From Hansschlegelia quercus (lineage in GTDB: Bacteria; Pseudomonadota; Alphaproteobacteria; Rhizobiales; Methylopilaceae): a DNA stretch of 64,000 nucleotides. The stretch covers positions 124,001-188,000 of the forward strand of contig NZ_SIUB01000001.1 of the NCBI RefSeq assembly GCF_004310425.1, read 5' to 3'. A program made the position numbers and the translations under genes. Below the pieces are notes generated by a model that saw only the letters and a list, made by a program, of their open reading frames with translations, made no database searches and was not told where the DNA came from. Shown one piece after another: positions 52,272 through 61,917 of this stretch (positions are counted from its first letter, which is position 1; every line of letters begins with the position of its first letter).

Positions 52272-52605
52272 GTTCGTCTCCGAATTGGATGAGCATTGCT
52301 CAAGACATGTCCACGCACGCCGCGCTCCCGGGCGTGAGGTCGTTTCGTAGACCAATCCTGCCGTCATTCGCCGTTGTGGCTTGACGTGGGTTCTAGACAG
52401 CTAGACGATCGATCTAGCGCAATGAAACATGAAGGCTTGTATCCACGTCAATGCTCGGCTCTGGCGATCGATAGGTTCAGCCCGTGCGCCACTCGCATCG
52501 GATTTTGCTTGCCTCGCCGGGCTTAGATCGGGACCGACGTGACGTGGACCTGTCCAAGCTCACCAACGGCCTGCGACGACAGGCGCGACAGCGGAATCGA
52601 AATTC
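52272..52605. promoter_or_regulatory. Divergent control region between amidase and urease operon
   Basis: A 334-base region without a gene. It contains three CTAG tetramers (52393, 52401, 52414), a TTGACG hexamer at 52381-52386 that may be a -35, and the 22-bp shared element at 52401-52422. It should hold promoters for amidase (leftward) and ureE (rightward). Confidence 0.6.
52401..52422. promoter_or_regulatory. 22-bp element upstream of ureE, shared with urtA
   Basis: Begins CTAGACGATCG and ends ATCTAGCGCAA. An imperfect inverted repeat (CTAGAC / ATCTAG, five of six pairs), matching 18 of 22 positions at 62604-62625. About 205 bases before ureE. A binding site for a dimeric regulator is the simplest reading. 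Confidence 0.6.
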
Positions 52606-53070
52606 ATGCTGCACATCGACCACGTGATCGGCGATCGATCCGAACCCGCGATGCACAAGCGCCTGCATCATCTCGAGCATCATGGGACCGTCGACGTCGT
52701 CACCATCCCGCTTGCGGACATGGCGCGGCATCGGCTGAGGATCGTCACGCCGGCAGGCGAAGATCTCGCGATCGCCCTGCCGCGCGACGAGAAGCTGTTC
52801 GACGGGGCGGTTCTGCTGATCGACGACGCGCGAGCCATCGTCGTGCGGGCGGAGGTCGAGCGCTGGCTGCGGCTGCAGCCCGCCACGATCGCGGACGCAA
52901 TCGAGCTCGGCTACCACGCCGGGAACCTGCACTGGCGCGTGCGCTTCGACGGCGAATGCCTTCTGGTCGCACTGGAGGGCCCGGCCGACGCGTATTACGC
53001 TCGGTTGGAAGGGCTGCTGGCCGATCGCACGATCGAGACCACGATCGTCACAGGAGACCTCGCGGCGTGA
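52606..53070 (+). CDS. ureE: Urease accessory protein UreE (nickel metallochaperone)
   Basis: A 154-residue UreE, which carries nickel to the urease activation complex. N-terminal peptide-binding domain (VVTIPLADMARHRLRIVTPA) and C-terminal metal-binding domain with ELGYHAGNLHWRVRF. There is no histidine-rich tail, so nickel storage capacity is limited to the interface site. First gene of the urease operon. Its TGA stop overlaps the GTG start of ureF. Confidence 0.92.
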   Translation: MLHIDHVIGDRSEPAMHKRLHHLEHHGTVDVVTIPLADMARHRLRIVTPAGEDLAIALPRDEKLFDGAVLLIDDARAIVVRAEVERWLRLQPATIADAIELGYHAGNLHWRVRFDGECLLVALEGPADAYYARLEGLLADRTIETTIVTGDLAA

Positions 53071-53732
53071 TCGGCGCGCTGCTCGCGATCTGGCAAGCCG
53101 ACACGGCCTTTCCGAGCGGCGGCTTCGCCTTCTCGAACGGGCTCGAGGGTCTGGCGGCCGCCGAGGGCGCATTTTCAGCCGACGACCTCGAGGCCGTCAT
53201 CGAGGGTGCGCTCCGCCGCCGCTGGGCGAGCGCCGACCGCCTCGCGATGGTCAGGGCGTTCGACAGGGCCATGGATCTCGACGCGGTCGCGCGCGTCGAC
53301 CACGAGGTCGAGACGACGATCGTTTCGGAGCCGTTCCGAGCAGGCTCCCGCCGTAACGGCGCCAGCCTGCTGGCCTCGCATGTCAGGATCGGAACCCCCG
53401 GCGCCGGCGAATGGCAGGCGCTCGTCCGCGCCGGCCGCGCCTTCGGCCATCTCGCGGTGACGCAAGGCGTGGTCTGGCGCGGCGCAGGGCTAGACCTCAC
53501 CGGCGCGGTGCTCGCCTCCGGCTACATGACGATCTCGAATTACACGACGGCCGCAGTCAGGCTTGGCGTCGTGGGCGCGGTCGCGGCGCAGACGATCGTG
53601 CGCCACCTGCTGCCGGTTCTCGCCGAGCTTGCGGCCTCGCCCCTCCCCGACCGGATCGAAAGTTTCTCGCCGCGCCTCGACGTCGCGGCCGCGCGCCATG
53701 CCCGCGCCGACCTCCGCCTGTTCTCGAACTGA
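53067..53732 (+). CDS. ureF: Urease accessory protein UreF
   Basis: A 221-residue all-helical UreF, which binds UreD and recruits UreG. Conserved start [20 protein letters not shown] and C-terminal region [20 protein letters not shown]. The start is a GTG at 53067 overlapping the ureE stop; the frame open from 52539 is a shadow. Coupled translation with ureE is likely. Confidence 0.9.
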   Translation: MIGALLAIWQADTAFPSGGFAFSNGLEGLAAAEGAFSADDLEAVIEGALRRRWASADRLAMVRAFDRAMDLDAVARVDHEVETTIVSEPFRAGSRRNGASLLASHVRIGTPGAGEWQALVRAGRAFGHLAVTQGVVWRGAGLDLTGAVLASGYMTISNYTTAAVRLGVVGAVAAQTIVRHLLPVLAELAASPLPDRIESFSPRLDVAAARHARADLRLFSN

Positions 53733-53751
53733 CTCCGGACCAGATCCCCGC

Positions 53752-54447
53752 ATGCTGCTCACGCCGACGGAACTCGAACGCCTCACGATCTTCACCGCAG
53801 CCGAGCTCGCGCGAAAGCGGCGCGCCCGCGGGTTGAAGCTCAACTATCCCGAAGCGGTCGCGATCATCACCGACGACATCCTGGAAGGCGCCCGCGACGG
53901 CCGTTCGGTGGCAGACCTGATCGGCTTCGGCGCGACGGTTCTGACGAGCGACGACGTGATGCAGGGCGTGCCCGCCATGCTCCACATTTTGCAGGTCGAA
54001 TGCACCTTTCCGGACGGCACCAAGCTCGTCACCGTGCATGAGCCGATCCGCCCTACGGAGGGATCAGCCGAAGATCCCGTCCGTCCGGGCGAGACGCTGG
54101 CGCTCGAAGGCGCGATCGAGCTCAACGAGGGACGCGCGCGCGTCACTCTGACCGCGACCAACAGCGGCGACCGGCCGGTGCAGATCGGCTCGCACTTCCA
54201 TTTCTTCGAGGTCAACAGAGCCATGGAGTTCGACCGCGCGGCGGCCTTCGGCATGCGCCTTGACGTGCCGGCAGGCACCGCGGTCCGGTTCGAACCGGGC
54301 CAGACCAAGGAGGTCCAGCTGGTGACGTTCGGGGGCGAGCGCTTCGTCGGCGGTTTGAACGCGCTGTCGGACGGCGACACCACCACGCCTGCGGCCAAGG
54401 AGGCCGCGCTGGCCAAGGCCCGAGCGGCCGGTTTCCGGGGAGCCTGA
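53752..54447 (+). CDS. ureAB: Urease gamma/beta subunit fusion (UreAB)
   Basis: A 231-residue fusion. Residues 1-100 are the gamma subunit ([40 protein letters not shown]) and from about 108 on the beta subunit ([48 protein letters not shown]). Separate ureA and ureB genes are commoner in Rhizobiales; fusion is also known from Helicobacter. The ATG at 53752 lies 19 bases after ureF. With UreC it forms the structural enzyme. Confidence 0.92.
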   Translation: MLLTPTELERLTIFTAAELARKRRARGLKLNYPEAVAIITDDILEGARDGRSVADLIGFGATVLTSDDVMQGVPAMLHILQVECTFPDGTKLVTVHEPIRPTEGSAEDPVRPGETLALEGAIELNEGRARVTLTATNSGDRPVQIGSHFHFFEVNRAMEFDRAAAFGMRLDVPAGTAVRFEPGQTKEVQLVTFGGERFVGGLNALSDGDTTTPAAKEAALAKARAAGFRGA

Positions 54448-54450
54448 GAC

Positions 54451-56163
54451 ATGGTCAGCATCACCCGCGGGGACTACGCCGCGATGTACGGCCCGACGGT
54501 CGGAGACGGCCTGAGGCTCGGCGACACCTCGCTCGTCGCAGTCGTGGAGAAGGACTACGCCACCTACGGCGATGAATGCCTGCACGGCGGCGGCAAGACG
54601 CTGCGCGACGGGCTGGGACTGGCGGCCGGGATCACCAACGCTCAAGGCGCGCTCGACTTCCTGCTCTGCAACGTCACGGTCATCGATGCCGTGCTCGGGA
54701 TCGTCAAAGGCGATCTCGGCATCAAGGACGGCAAGATCGTGGGCGTCGGCAAGGCCGGTAATCCCGCCATCATGGACGGCGTCGACCCGCGGCTGATCGT
54801 GGGCGCCGGCACTACGGTCAGGGACTGCGAAGGCCTGATTGCAACCGCGGGCGGCATCGACGTTCACGTTCATTTCGATTCCGCAGGTCTCGTCGACCAC
54901 GCGCTCGCGAGCGGCCTCACGACCATGCTCGGCGGCTCGCTCGGGCCGATCACCGTCGGCATCGACAGCGGCGGCCCGTTCAACACCGGCAAGATGCTGC
55001 AGGCCTCAGAGGCCTGGCCGATGAACTTCGGCTTCCTCGGCCGCGGCAACAGCCACATTCCGGGCTCGCTCAAGGAGCAGTTGGAGACCGGGTGTTGCGG
55101 GCTGAAGATCCACGAGGACTGGGGCGCAATGCCGGCGACGATCGACGCCTGCCTGCGCTCCGCCGACGAGCTCGACTATCAGGTTCAGCTGCACACCGAC
55201 ACGCTGAACGAGAGCGGCTTCCTGGAGGACACGCTGGCCGCGATCGGCGGCCGCACGATCCACATGTACCACACCGAAGGCGCCGGCGGCGGCCACGCGC
55301 CGGACATCATCCGGGTGGCGGGCGAGATGTACTGCCTGCCGTCGTCGACGAACCCGACCAATCCCTACACGGTCAACACGTTCGACGAACATCTCGACAT
55401 GACCATGACGTGCCACCACCTCAATCCGGCAATCCCGGAGGACGTGGCCTTCGCGGAGAGCCGGATCCGCGCGCAGACCATTGCGGCCGAGGACGTGCTG
55501 CACGACATCGGCGCGATCTCGATGCTGGGCTCCGACAGTCAGGGCATGGGGCGCATTCACGAAGTCATCTGCCGGACATGGCAGCTCGCCTCCAAGATGA
55601 AGGATCAGCGCGGCCTGCTGCCGGAGGAGAAGACGGGCTTCGGCGACAACGCGCGCATCAAGCGGTACATCGCGAAATACACGATCAACGCGGCGCGCAC
55701 GTTCGGGATCGCCCAGCACATCGGCTCGCTAGAAGACGGCAAGATGGCCGACATCGTGATCTGGCGGCCGGCCTTCTTCGGCATCAAGCCGGAGCTGGTG
55801 ATCAAGGGCGGCTTCATCGCCTGGGGCGCGATGGGCGACAGCGCGGCTTCGCTGATGACCTGCGAGCCGATGCTGCTGCGCCCGCAATGGGGCGCGTTCG
55901 GCAAGGCGGCCCCTGCCCTCTCAGCTTGCTTCGTCCACCCGCTCGCGATCGCGCGCGGCCTACGCGAGGAGCTCGGCATCTCCAAGATGCTCCTGCCGGC
56001 GAGCGGCACGCGCGGGCTCAAGAAGTCCGACATGCTGCATAACGACGCTCTGCCGAACATCCGCGTCGACCCGCAGACCTTCGACGTATTCGTCGACGGC
56101 GAGCTCGCGACCTGCGAGCCCGCGACCGAGCTGCCGCTCGCGCAGCGCTACATGCTGAGGTGA
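54451..56163 (+). CDS. ureC: Urease alpha subunit (catalytic)
   Basis: A 570-residue nickel hydrolase that splits urea. Nickel ligands and catalytic residues: H139/H141 (DVHVHFD), carbamylated K219 ([11 protein letters not shown]), H247 region ([12 protein letters not shown]), [12 protein letters not shown], catalytic His in MTCHHLNP, and Asp in GSDSQGMG. It is divergent: the usual THIHxxCPQ continuation reads VHVHFDSAG, and the GTHATTCTPG loop is replaced by [14 protein letters not shown]. Active-site ligands are all kept, so it is probably active but in a distinct clade. Its stop overlaps the ureG start. Confidence 0.93.
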   Translation: MVSITRGDYAAMYGPTVGDGLRLGDTSLVAVVEKDYATYGDECLHGGGKTLRDGLGLAAGITNAQGALDFLLCNVTVIDAVLGIVKGDLGIKDGKIVGVGKAGNPAIMDGVDPRLIVGAGTTVRDCEGLIATAGGIDVHVHFDSAGLVDHALASGLTTMLGGSLGPITVGIDSGGPFNTGKMLQASEAWPMNFGFLGRGNSHIPGSLKEQLETGCCGLKIHEDWGAMPATIDACLRSADELDYQVQLHTDTLNESGFLEDTLAAIGGRTIHMYHTEGAGGGHAPDIIRVAGEMYCLPSSTNPTNPYTVNTFDEHLDMTMTCHHLNPAIPEDVAFAESRIRAQTIAAEDVLHDIGAISMLGSDSQGMGRIHEVICRTWQLASKMKDQRGLLPEEKTGFGDNARIKRYIAKYTINAARTFGIAQHIGSLEDGKMADIVIWRPAFFGIKPELVIKGGFIAWGAMGDSAASLMTCEPMLLRPQWGAFGKAAPALSACFVHPLAIARGLREELGISKMLLPASGTRGLKKSDMLHNDALPNIRVDPQTFDVFVDGELATCEPATELPLAQRYMLR

Positions 56164-56819
56164 CGCCGGTGCTCGAACTCTCGTCTCGCAAGGTCTCCGG
56201 CGCCTCGCAGGCTTCCGCCGCGCGAATCGGCGTCGGCGGGCCGGTCGGATCCGGCAAGACCGCCCTGATTGAGCGGCTGATCCCCGTGCTGCGCGGCCGC
56301 GGCGTCGACCTTGCGGTCGTCACCAACGACCTCGTCACCAAGGAGGACGCCGAGCGCCTGCGCCGCTCCGGTTTGATTGATCCGGCGCGCGTCCTCGCCG
56401 TCGAGGCGGGCGCCTGCCCCCACACCGTGATCCGCGAGGACCCGACGCTGAACATGGCGGCCGGCGACGATCTTGAAGCGTCGTTTCCGGGGCTGGAGTT
56501 GATCATCTTCGAGTCCGGCGGCGACAATCTCGCTTCGACCTTCTCGCTCGACCTCGTGGACTGGTGGATGTTCGTGATCGACGTCGCCGGCGGCGACGAC
56601 ATCCCGCGCAAGAAGGGGCCGGGCGTGCTCAAGAGCGACCTGCTGGTCGTAAACAAGACCGACCTCGCGCCGTATGTCGGGGTCGATCTCGAAGGCATGC
56701 TGACCGAGGCGAACGCCGTTCGCGCGGGCAAGCCCGTGCTCGCCACCAACGCCCGTCGCGGCGAGGGCGTGGAGGCGGTTGCCGACATGATCTGCCGCGC
56801 GGTGCTGTTCCACGCATGA
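56160..56819 (+). CDS. ureG: Urease accessory GTPase UreG
   Basis: A 219-residue SIMIBI GTPase that powers nickel insertion. P-loop [17 protein letters not shown] near residue 24, [25 protein letters not shown] and [13 protein letters not shown] are all present. The start is a GTG at 56160 overlapping the ureC stop. Its stop overlaps the ATG of ureD. The first 18 residues before the P-loop region are less certain. Confidence 0.92.
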   Translation: MTPVLELSSRKVSGASQASAARIGVGGPVGSGKTALIERLIPVLRGRGVDLAVVTNDLVTKEDAERLRRSGLIDPARVLAVEAGACPHTVIREDPTLNMAAGDDLEASFPGLELIIFESGGDNLASTFSLDLVDWWMFVIDVAGGDDIPRKKGPGVLKSDLLVVNKTDLAPYVGVDLEGMLTEANAVRAGKPVLATNARRGEGVEAVADMICRAVLFHA

Positions 56820-57673
56820 AGCCCGGCGACTACGCTTCCGGCGAAGCCGCGATCGGTCGTTCCCGTCGGGCCGATCTGGTGTTCGCACGTGGCGGCGGGC
56901 GCTCGGCGCTGATCCGCCAGACCGTTCCCTACCCTTTCCACGTCACGAAGCCCTTCGCGCTGGACCGTGACCGGCCGGACCTGGCGACGCTCTATCTGCA
57001 GTCGGCGTCCGGCGGGATCTATCGCGGCGACAAGCTGGATCTGTCGCTTGCCGTAAAGGCCGGCGCGGCGGTTCACGTCACCAGCCAGGCCGCCACTGTG
57101 GTGCACGACACCGGCGCTTATCCCGCCCGCCAGACGACCGCGCTCGACGTCGGCGAGAACGCATTCGCGGCGCTGACGCTCGATCCGCTGGTGATGTTCC
57201 CGGGCTCAGCCCTCGAGGTTCCGACCGTCGTCAGGCTCGCTCGCGGCGCGCTCGCGATCGTGGCGGACGGCGTCGCCTGGCATGACTTCAAGGCGCTTGG
57301 TCGGCCGTTCGCGTCGCTCAAGGCCGAGACGCTGGTGCATGGCCCGGACGGCGGCCTGCTGGTCTGCGACCGTTCGACGGTGGCGGGCGAAGAGCTGCTC
57401 GGCCCGCGCTCGCTGCTCGGGCCGGTCGCCGCGGCCTATGGCTCGGCGATGCTGCTCGGCCCCGCCGATCGCCTGCCATCAGCCAGCGCGATCGAGACGA
57501 CTCTGGACGGTCTTGCCTGTTGGGCCGGCGCGAGCGCCCTGCCGCATGGGGCAGGCCTCGGAGTGCGGATGATCGCTGCAAATGGCGGCGCGGTCACGCG
57601 CGCCGTCGAGGCGCTGTTTGCGCTCGGTGTCGAAGCGATGCTGGGTTTTGCGCCGGCGCGGCGGCCGAAATGA
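56816..57673 (+). CDS. ureD: Urease accessory protein UreD
   Basis: A 285-residue UreD scaffold for the activation complex. Family features: [41 protein letters not shown] and [15 protein letters not shown] at 56816 overlaps the ureG stop by four bases. In many operons ureD is first; here it follows ureG. Confidence 0.9.
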   Translation: MKPGDYASGEAAIGRSRRADLVFARGGGRSALIRQTVPYPFHVTKPFALDRDRPDLATLYLQSASGGIYRGDKLDLSLAVKAGAAVHVTSQAATVVHDTGAYPARQTTALDVGENAFAALTLDPLVMFPGSALEVPTVVRLARGALAIVADGVAWHDFKALGRPFASLKAETLVHGPDGGLLVCDRSTVAGEELLGPRSLLGPVAAAYGSAMLLGPADRLPSASAIETTLDGLACWAGASALPHGAGLGVRMIAANGGAVTRAVEALFALGVEAMLGFAPARRPK

Positions 57674-57787
57674 GCGCGATCCAGAGCCACACCAGCTACT
57701 CTCCGGCTCGCGACGGGATCGGCGTTCGAGTCGTTTCGCTCGCAGCCGGGCAAACGAGTGAAGTCTCCAACACGGAAAGGTTTTAAG

Positions 57788-58375
57788 ATGCGTCGCGCCT
57801 TGCTTGCACTCAGCGTCCTGCTGGTCCCCACCGCCGCCTACGCGCACGTTGGGGTCGGCGCTACGAACGGCTTCGCTCACGGCGTCCTTCATCCTGTGAG
57901 CGGCATCGACCACATCCTGACCATGGTCGCAGTCGGCGTATTCGCAGCCCAGCTTGGAGGCCGCGCAATCTGGGCGGTCCCCAGCGCTTTCGTCGGAATG
58001 ATGATCGCTGGTGGCGCTCTCGGGATGTCCGGGGTGGAGATCCCGTTCGTCGAGAGCGGCATCGGCCTCTCGGTCGTCGCCTTGGGTCTTGCCGTAGCTT
58101 TCGGCCTCAGCGTCCCAGTGACTGCGGCGACAGCGCTCGTCGGCTTCTTCGCGATCTTCCACGGCCATGCCCACGGCGTCGAGATGCCCGACACGGCCTC
58201 CGGACTGGGTTACGGCGCAGGATTCGTGGTCGCGACGGCCATGCTGCACATGGGCGGCATCGGCTTAGGGCTGGCTGTCGGCAAAGGCGGAACGACCTAC
58301 GGTCCCCGGATCACGCAAGTCGCGGGAGGCGCCATGACGGTCGCGGGCGTCGCCATCCTCGGCGGCGTTCTTTAG
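57788..58375 (+). CDS. ureJ: HupE/UreJ-family nickel permease
   Basis: A 195-residue membrane protein with signal-like first helix (MRRALLALSVLLVPTAAYAH) and about six helices. Metal-site histidines lie in THGV-like HVGVGATNGFAHG, HPVSGIDHIL and FHGHAHGVEM, characteristic of HupE/UreJ. It likely supplies nickel for the urease. GGAAAGG precedes the ATG at 57788; the 114-base gap after ureD suggests it may also be separately translated. Last gene of the urease operon. Confidence 0.88.
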   Translation: MRRALLALSVLLVPTAAYAHVGVGATNGFAHGVLHPVSGIDHILTMVAVGVFAAQLGGRAIWAVPSAFVGMMIAGGALGMSGVEIPFVESGIGLSVVALGLAVAFGLSVPVTAATALVGFFAIFHGHAHGVEMPDTASGLGYGAGFVVATAMLHMGGIGLGLAVGKGGTTYGPRITQVAGGAMTVAGVAILGGVL

Positions 58376-58404
58376 CCTTCGTTGGTTGTTCTACCGGCTC
58401 GACG

Positions 58405-59676
58405 TCAGAGGCCGGTCAGTCCGCGGGGATTCATGGAAGTCGCCTTCGGCGAAGCCGTCCGGCCGCTCATCCAGGGCGGATAGATGAAGCGCTCGGTGTT
58501 GTAGGGCTCGGGCGCGATCATCGACAGCGGCTTCTTGTGATCCTGGATCTGGTAGAAGATGTGCGGCATCCCGAGCGACGGGTCGTGCGTGACGACGGGA
58601 TAAGGAACCACGGCCTGCCAGTCGGGATGATACCGGATCGTGCCGTGAACGCTGCGGTAGATCATGCCCTTCAGCGCGAACGCCACCTTGCGGTTCTGCT
58701 CGAAATCGCCCGGAGCGCCCGAGCCGCCGGCCATGGCTGCGGCGACTGCGTAATGGTGCATGTTGCTGTAGGACTGGCAGCCGATCGTCGCGGTCGAGCC
58801 CTCACCGAAGCGGGCATTGTAGCGCGCCTCGAAGCGCTTCCCCATTTCATCGCGCAGCAGGCCGATGACCGACGACACGATGACGCCGACGCTCGCTTCC
58901 TGAGCGATGTCCGTGAATGAGCGATGCATCGCGCCGTATTGCAGATAGACGATGCAATCCATGGGCTTCTCCATGAACTGCCGCTGGAAATGCGCGAGAT
59001 CGGCGGCATAGAAATGCGTGTTGGCGACGACCGCCGGATTCGTCTCTCTGACCTCTTCGAGGATGTCGCGCCACTGGTTGGTCGGGGTTTGCACGATCTT
59101 CGGCCCGAAGCAGACCCGCCATCCGAAATCCGCCGCAGTCGCCGCCATCGCGTTGGCGATGACGATGCTGTACGGCTTCGAACCCGAAATGATCGCAAGT
59201 CGATCAGAATTCGGTCTCCACTGCCCGGAATCCCGGAGCCAGGAGATGAACTTGATGAAGCCGGGCCCGTACCAATAGTCCGCCGGGTCGGCCATGAAGC
59301 ATCCGAAGTAGCGCTCCGGGTCGCTCATCACCGTATCGTGGTGCTGCAGCAGCGTGTTGGCGTGGACGTAGATGATGCCGGCGTCAGCGATCGGCTCGTA
59401 TTCCGAGTTTTGCGGGCCGATGTTGTAGCCGTTGACGATCGCGTGGACCTGATGCTTTTCGATCAGCCATCGCGCGGCGCCGACGACCTCCTCAGCCGTC
59501 TGCCGGCAGGTGTCGGCGAAAATCGGCTCGATCGGACGCCCCAGCAGGCCTCCGCGCGCGTTCAGCTCCTCAACGGCGAGGATCATGCCTTTGCGGAACT
59601 CCGCGCCGTCGGCGGCGGAAGGCCCGGTCAGCGGGATCATGCTGCCGATCGGGACGGGCTTGGAGCTGGTGGACAC
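58405..59676 (-). CDS. UrtA/AmiC-like ligand-binding protein without signal peptide
   Basis: A 423-residue type-I periplasmic-binding-fold protein (SMIPLTGPSAADGAEFRKGM; NGYNIGPQNSEYEPIADAGI; ANTHFYAADLAHFQRQFM). It resembles urea and amide binding proteins, yet the N-terminus (MSTSSKPVPIG) has no signal peptide, so the protein should stay in the cytoplasm like AmiC of Pseudomonas, which senses amides and controls AmiR. It is the last gene of an operon with a hybrid kinase and a response regulator, so I read it as the ligand sensor of that system. Ligand (urea or a short amide) is inferred. Confidence 0.75.
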   Translation of the reverse strand: MSTSSKPVPIGSMIPLTGPSAADGAEFRKGMILAVEELNARGGLLGRPIEPIFADTCRQTAEEVVGAARWLIEKHQVHAIVNGYNIGPQNSEYEPIADAGIIYVHANTLLQHHDTVMSDPERYFGCFMADPADYWYGPGFIKFISWLRDSGQWRPNSDRLAIISGSKPYSIVIANAMAATAADFGWRVCFGPKIVQTPTNQWRDILEEVRETNPAVVANTHFYAADLAHFQRQFMEKPMDCIVYLQYGAMHRSFTDIAQEASVGVIVSSVIGLLRDEMGKRFEARYNARFGEGSTATIGCQSYSNMHHYAVAAAMAGGSGAPGDFEQNRKVAFALKGMIYRSVHGTIRYHPDWQAVVPYPVVTHDPSLGMPHIFYQIQDHKKPLSMIAPEPYNTERFIYPPWMSGRTASPKATSMNPRGLTGL

Positions 59677-59702
59677 CTTTGAACCTTCTCTCGATGCGGA
59701 GA

Positions 59703-61223
59703 TCAGCGCCCTGGCGCTTTCACGAGACTGGGTTCGAACAGCAGATTGTGCATCAACACGCGCAGCCGGGGCGGGCTAACAGGCTTGATTAGCACGGGCA
59801 GGCCCGCCTCGCGGATGCTCTCCAGCACTCTGGGCTCGGCGTCGGCGGTAACGATCATAGCCGGCGTGTCGACGCCGAACACAGCACGCAAAGCCCTGAT
59901 CACGTCCACTCCGGTTCGCGTCTTCAGATTGTAATCGGCGACGATGAGCTGCGGCGAAACGCCGGTTTCGGCAAGGCGGATCGCCTCCGCCTCATCCGCC
60001 GCCGCGTGCACTTCGATGCCCCAGCGTCGCAGCAGTTGGGTCATGGTTCCGCGCAAGATGTCGTCGTCCTCGACGAGCAGTACCGGCGTGTTTGCGAATT
60101 CGCCGGCGATCGCTTCGCTGATGTCCGTTTCGCCGACGTCGCTATGCCAGATGTTGCCGAACGGAACCGATATGGAGAACGTCGAGCCGCGTCCGAAGCT
60201 CGACTTCAGGCCGACGGGATGCTCGAGAAGATCCGCGAGGCGTTTGACGATATTGAGGCCGAGGCCGAGCCCGCTCTTTTGGCCGCGTCGCTCCTCGGCG
60301 ACGCGGTAGAATTCCTCAAATACCCGTTCGCGCTCGTTCTCTCTGATCCCCCGGCCGGTATCGACGACCTCGATACGAAGCCCCTTGCCCTCCCTGCGGC
60401 AGCCGACCAGCACCCCACCCACCTCGGTGAAGCGGATCGCATTCGCAACGAAATTGCTCAGGATCCGTTCGAGTAACGCGCGATCGGTCGCGACGGTCCC
60501 GCGCGGCGTGACGAAGCGCAGCTTCAGCCCCTTCTCCTCCGCCTGATGGCGGAACTGGATGTCGAGGCGCTCGAACAACTGCGATATCTGGAACGACGTG
60601 ATGCGCGGCTGAATGCGTCCGGCGTCGAGCTGACCGATCTGAAGAAGGGCGCCGAGCAGATCCTCCATGATCGACGCGGCGACGCCCATGGCGTGAAGCA
60701 TGTCCGCGCGATGGTGCGCATCCTCTTCGCGAATGCAGTTGTAGATCAGGATCTTGAGCGAGGCGAGCGGCTGCCGGAGGTCGTGGTTCGCCGCGCGCAG
60801 GAAGCGTGACTTGGCCTCGTCGGTCGCCTCCGCCGCCTCTTTCGCCTCCCGCAACGCCAGCTCGTTTCGCTTGACCGCGGTAACGTCCGTGAACGTCACC
60901 GCCATGCCGCCCTCGCGCGTCGGAGCTTGGGTGACCTGCACAACGGCTCCGGCCGCAAACAGATAATCGCTCTGCTTCTCGACCCCGAAATTGGCGATCT
61001 CTCCCATCGCCCACTCGTCCGCCTCGTCGGCGAAGATGACTTCGTGGGAGCGGGCGAGCGCGAAGGTGAACTCATCGAACGACAAGCCGACCGAGACCGG
61101 CAGGTCGCAAATGCGCCGAAACGTATCATTGACGTAAGCGAGCTTGCGGTCCGCCGCCCACACCAGAAGACCGCTCGGAACGACGTCGAGCCCCGCCCAG
61201 ATCGGCAAGAGCGGGTCCGCCAT
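59703..61223 (-). CDS. Hybrid sensor histidine kinase (PAS-HisKA-HATPase-REC)
   Basis: A 506-residue cytoplasmic kinase without transmembrane segments. Residues about 5-115 form a PAS domain (DVVPSGLLVWAADRKLAYVN), followed by a coiled linker, HisKA with phospho-His H147 (FLRAANHDLRQPLASLK), HATPase (NFVANAIRFTEVGG, VVDTGRGIRE, GLGLGLNIVKRL) and a C-terminal receiver (VLLVEDDDILRG, IVADYNLKT, LIKPV). Start ATG at 61223 (MADPLLPIWAGLDV), 16 bases after the regulator stop. Lack of membrane helices means it senses a cytoplasmic signal, possibly via the neighbouring binding protein. Confidence 0.88.
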   Translation of the reverse strand: MADPLLPIWAGLDVVPSGLLVWAADRKLAYVNDTFRRICDLPVSVGLSFDEFTFALARSHEVIFADEADEWAMGEIANFGVEKQSDYLFAAGAVVQVTQAPTREGGMAVTFTDVTAVKRNELALREAKEAAEATDEAKSRFLRAANHDLRQPLASLKILIYNCIREEDAHHRADMLHAMGVAASIMEDLLGALLQIGQLDAGRIQPRITSFQISQLFERLDIQFRHQAEEKGLKLRFVTPRGTVATDRALLERILSNFVANAIRFTEVGGVLVGCRREGKGLRIEVVDTGRGIRENERERVFEEFYRVAEERRGQKSGLGLGLNIVKRLADLLEHPVGLKSSFGRGSTFSISVPFGNIWHSDVGETDISEAIAGEFANTPVLLVEDDDILRGTMTQLLRRWGIEVHAAADEAEAIRLAETGVSPQLIVADYNLKTRTGVDVIRALRAVFGVDTPAMIVTADAEPRVLESIREAGLPVLIKPVSPPRLRVLMHNLLFEPSLVKAPGR

Positions 61224-61239
61224 AGGCGGCGGCGCGCCG

Positions 61240-61917
61240 TCAGCCACGCTCGGAGGTCGCGGCCTCGCCGAACCGGCTGATCGCGTAGTGCACGGCGGTC
61301 GAGCGGTCACGGATGTTCAGCTTGCGCATGGCGTTGCCGAGATGGACGCGGACCGTCTGACTGCTGAGGTCGAATTCCTCGGCGATGCGCTTCACGGAAT
61401 AGCCCCGTCCGAGCAAGCCGAAGACGTCGCGCTCCCGCGCCGTAAGGACGTCGAGATCGCGCTCGGGCTCTTGCAGCGTAGGTTCCGCCGGAGCGGGCTT
61501 CGCGGACGGTTGAGCGTTCGAGCGCTCGATGATCTTGCGCGGGAACGACACCTCGCCCGCAAGAACCCGCTCGAGCGCGCGTTCGATCTCGAGTCCTCCC
61601 GATGACTTTGGAATGTAGCCGATGACGCCTTGTTCGAGCGACTTCAGAACGTGGTCGACATCCTCGTGCACCGACACGACGACCACCGGCACATCGGGAA
61701 ATGTCGACCGCAGGCGGCGCAGGCCACTGAACTCGTCGAACCCCGGCATCACGAGATCGACGAGCATCAAATCGATGTCGGAATGCTCACGCAGCAGCGC
61801 TTCGGCCTCGTCGAACGTTTCCGCTTCGAAGGTTTCGAGCGACTGGTGCAGGCGACGCATGACCTGCTTCAGGGATTGGCGGACCACCCAGTGATCGTCT
61901 GCGATCAGCACCTTCAT
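61240..61917 (-). CDS. NarL/FixJ-type response regulator
   Basis: A 225-residue regulator. REC domain with D8/D9 (LIADDHWVVRQ), phospho-acceptor D54 (MLVDLVMPGFDEF), Lys in IGYIPKSSGG; LuxR HTH at the C-terminus (LTARERDVFGLLGRGYSVKR, SSQTVRVHLGNAMRKLNI). First gene of the regulator-kinase-binding protein operon, divergent from urtA. The conserved 22-bp element in front of ureE and urtA, a dimeric inverted repeat, is a plausible target. Confidence 0.9.
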   Translation of the reverse strand: MKVLIADDHWVVRQSLKQVMRRLHQSLETFEAETFDEAEALLREHSDIDLMLVDLVMPGFDEFSGLRRLRSTFPDVPVVVVSVHEDVDHVLKSLEQGVIGYIPKSSGGLEIERALERVLAGEVSFPRKIIERSNAQPSAKPAPAEPTLQEPERDLDVLTARERDVFGLLGRGYSVKRIAEEFDLSSQTVRVHLGNAMRKLNIRDRSTAVHYAISRFGEAATSERG

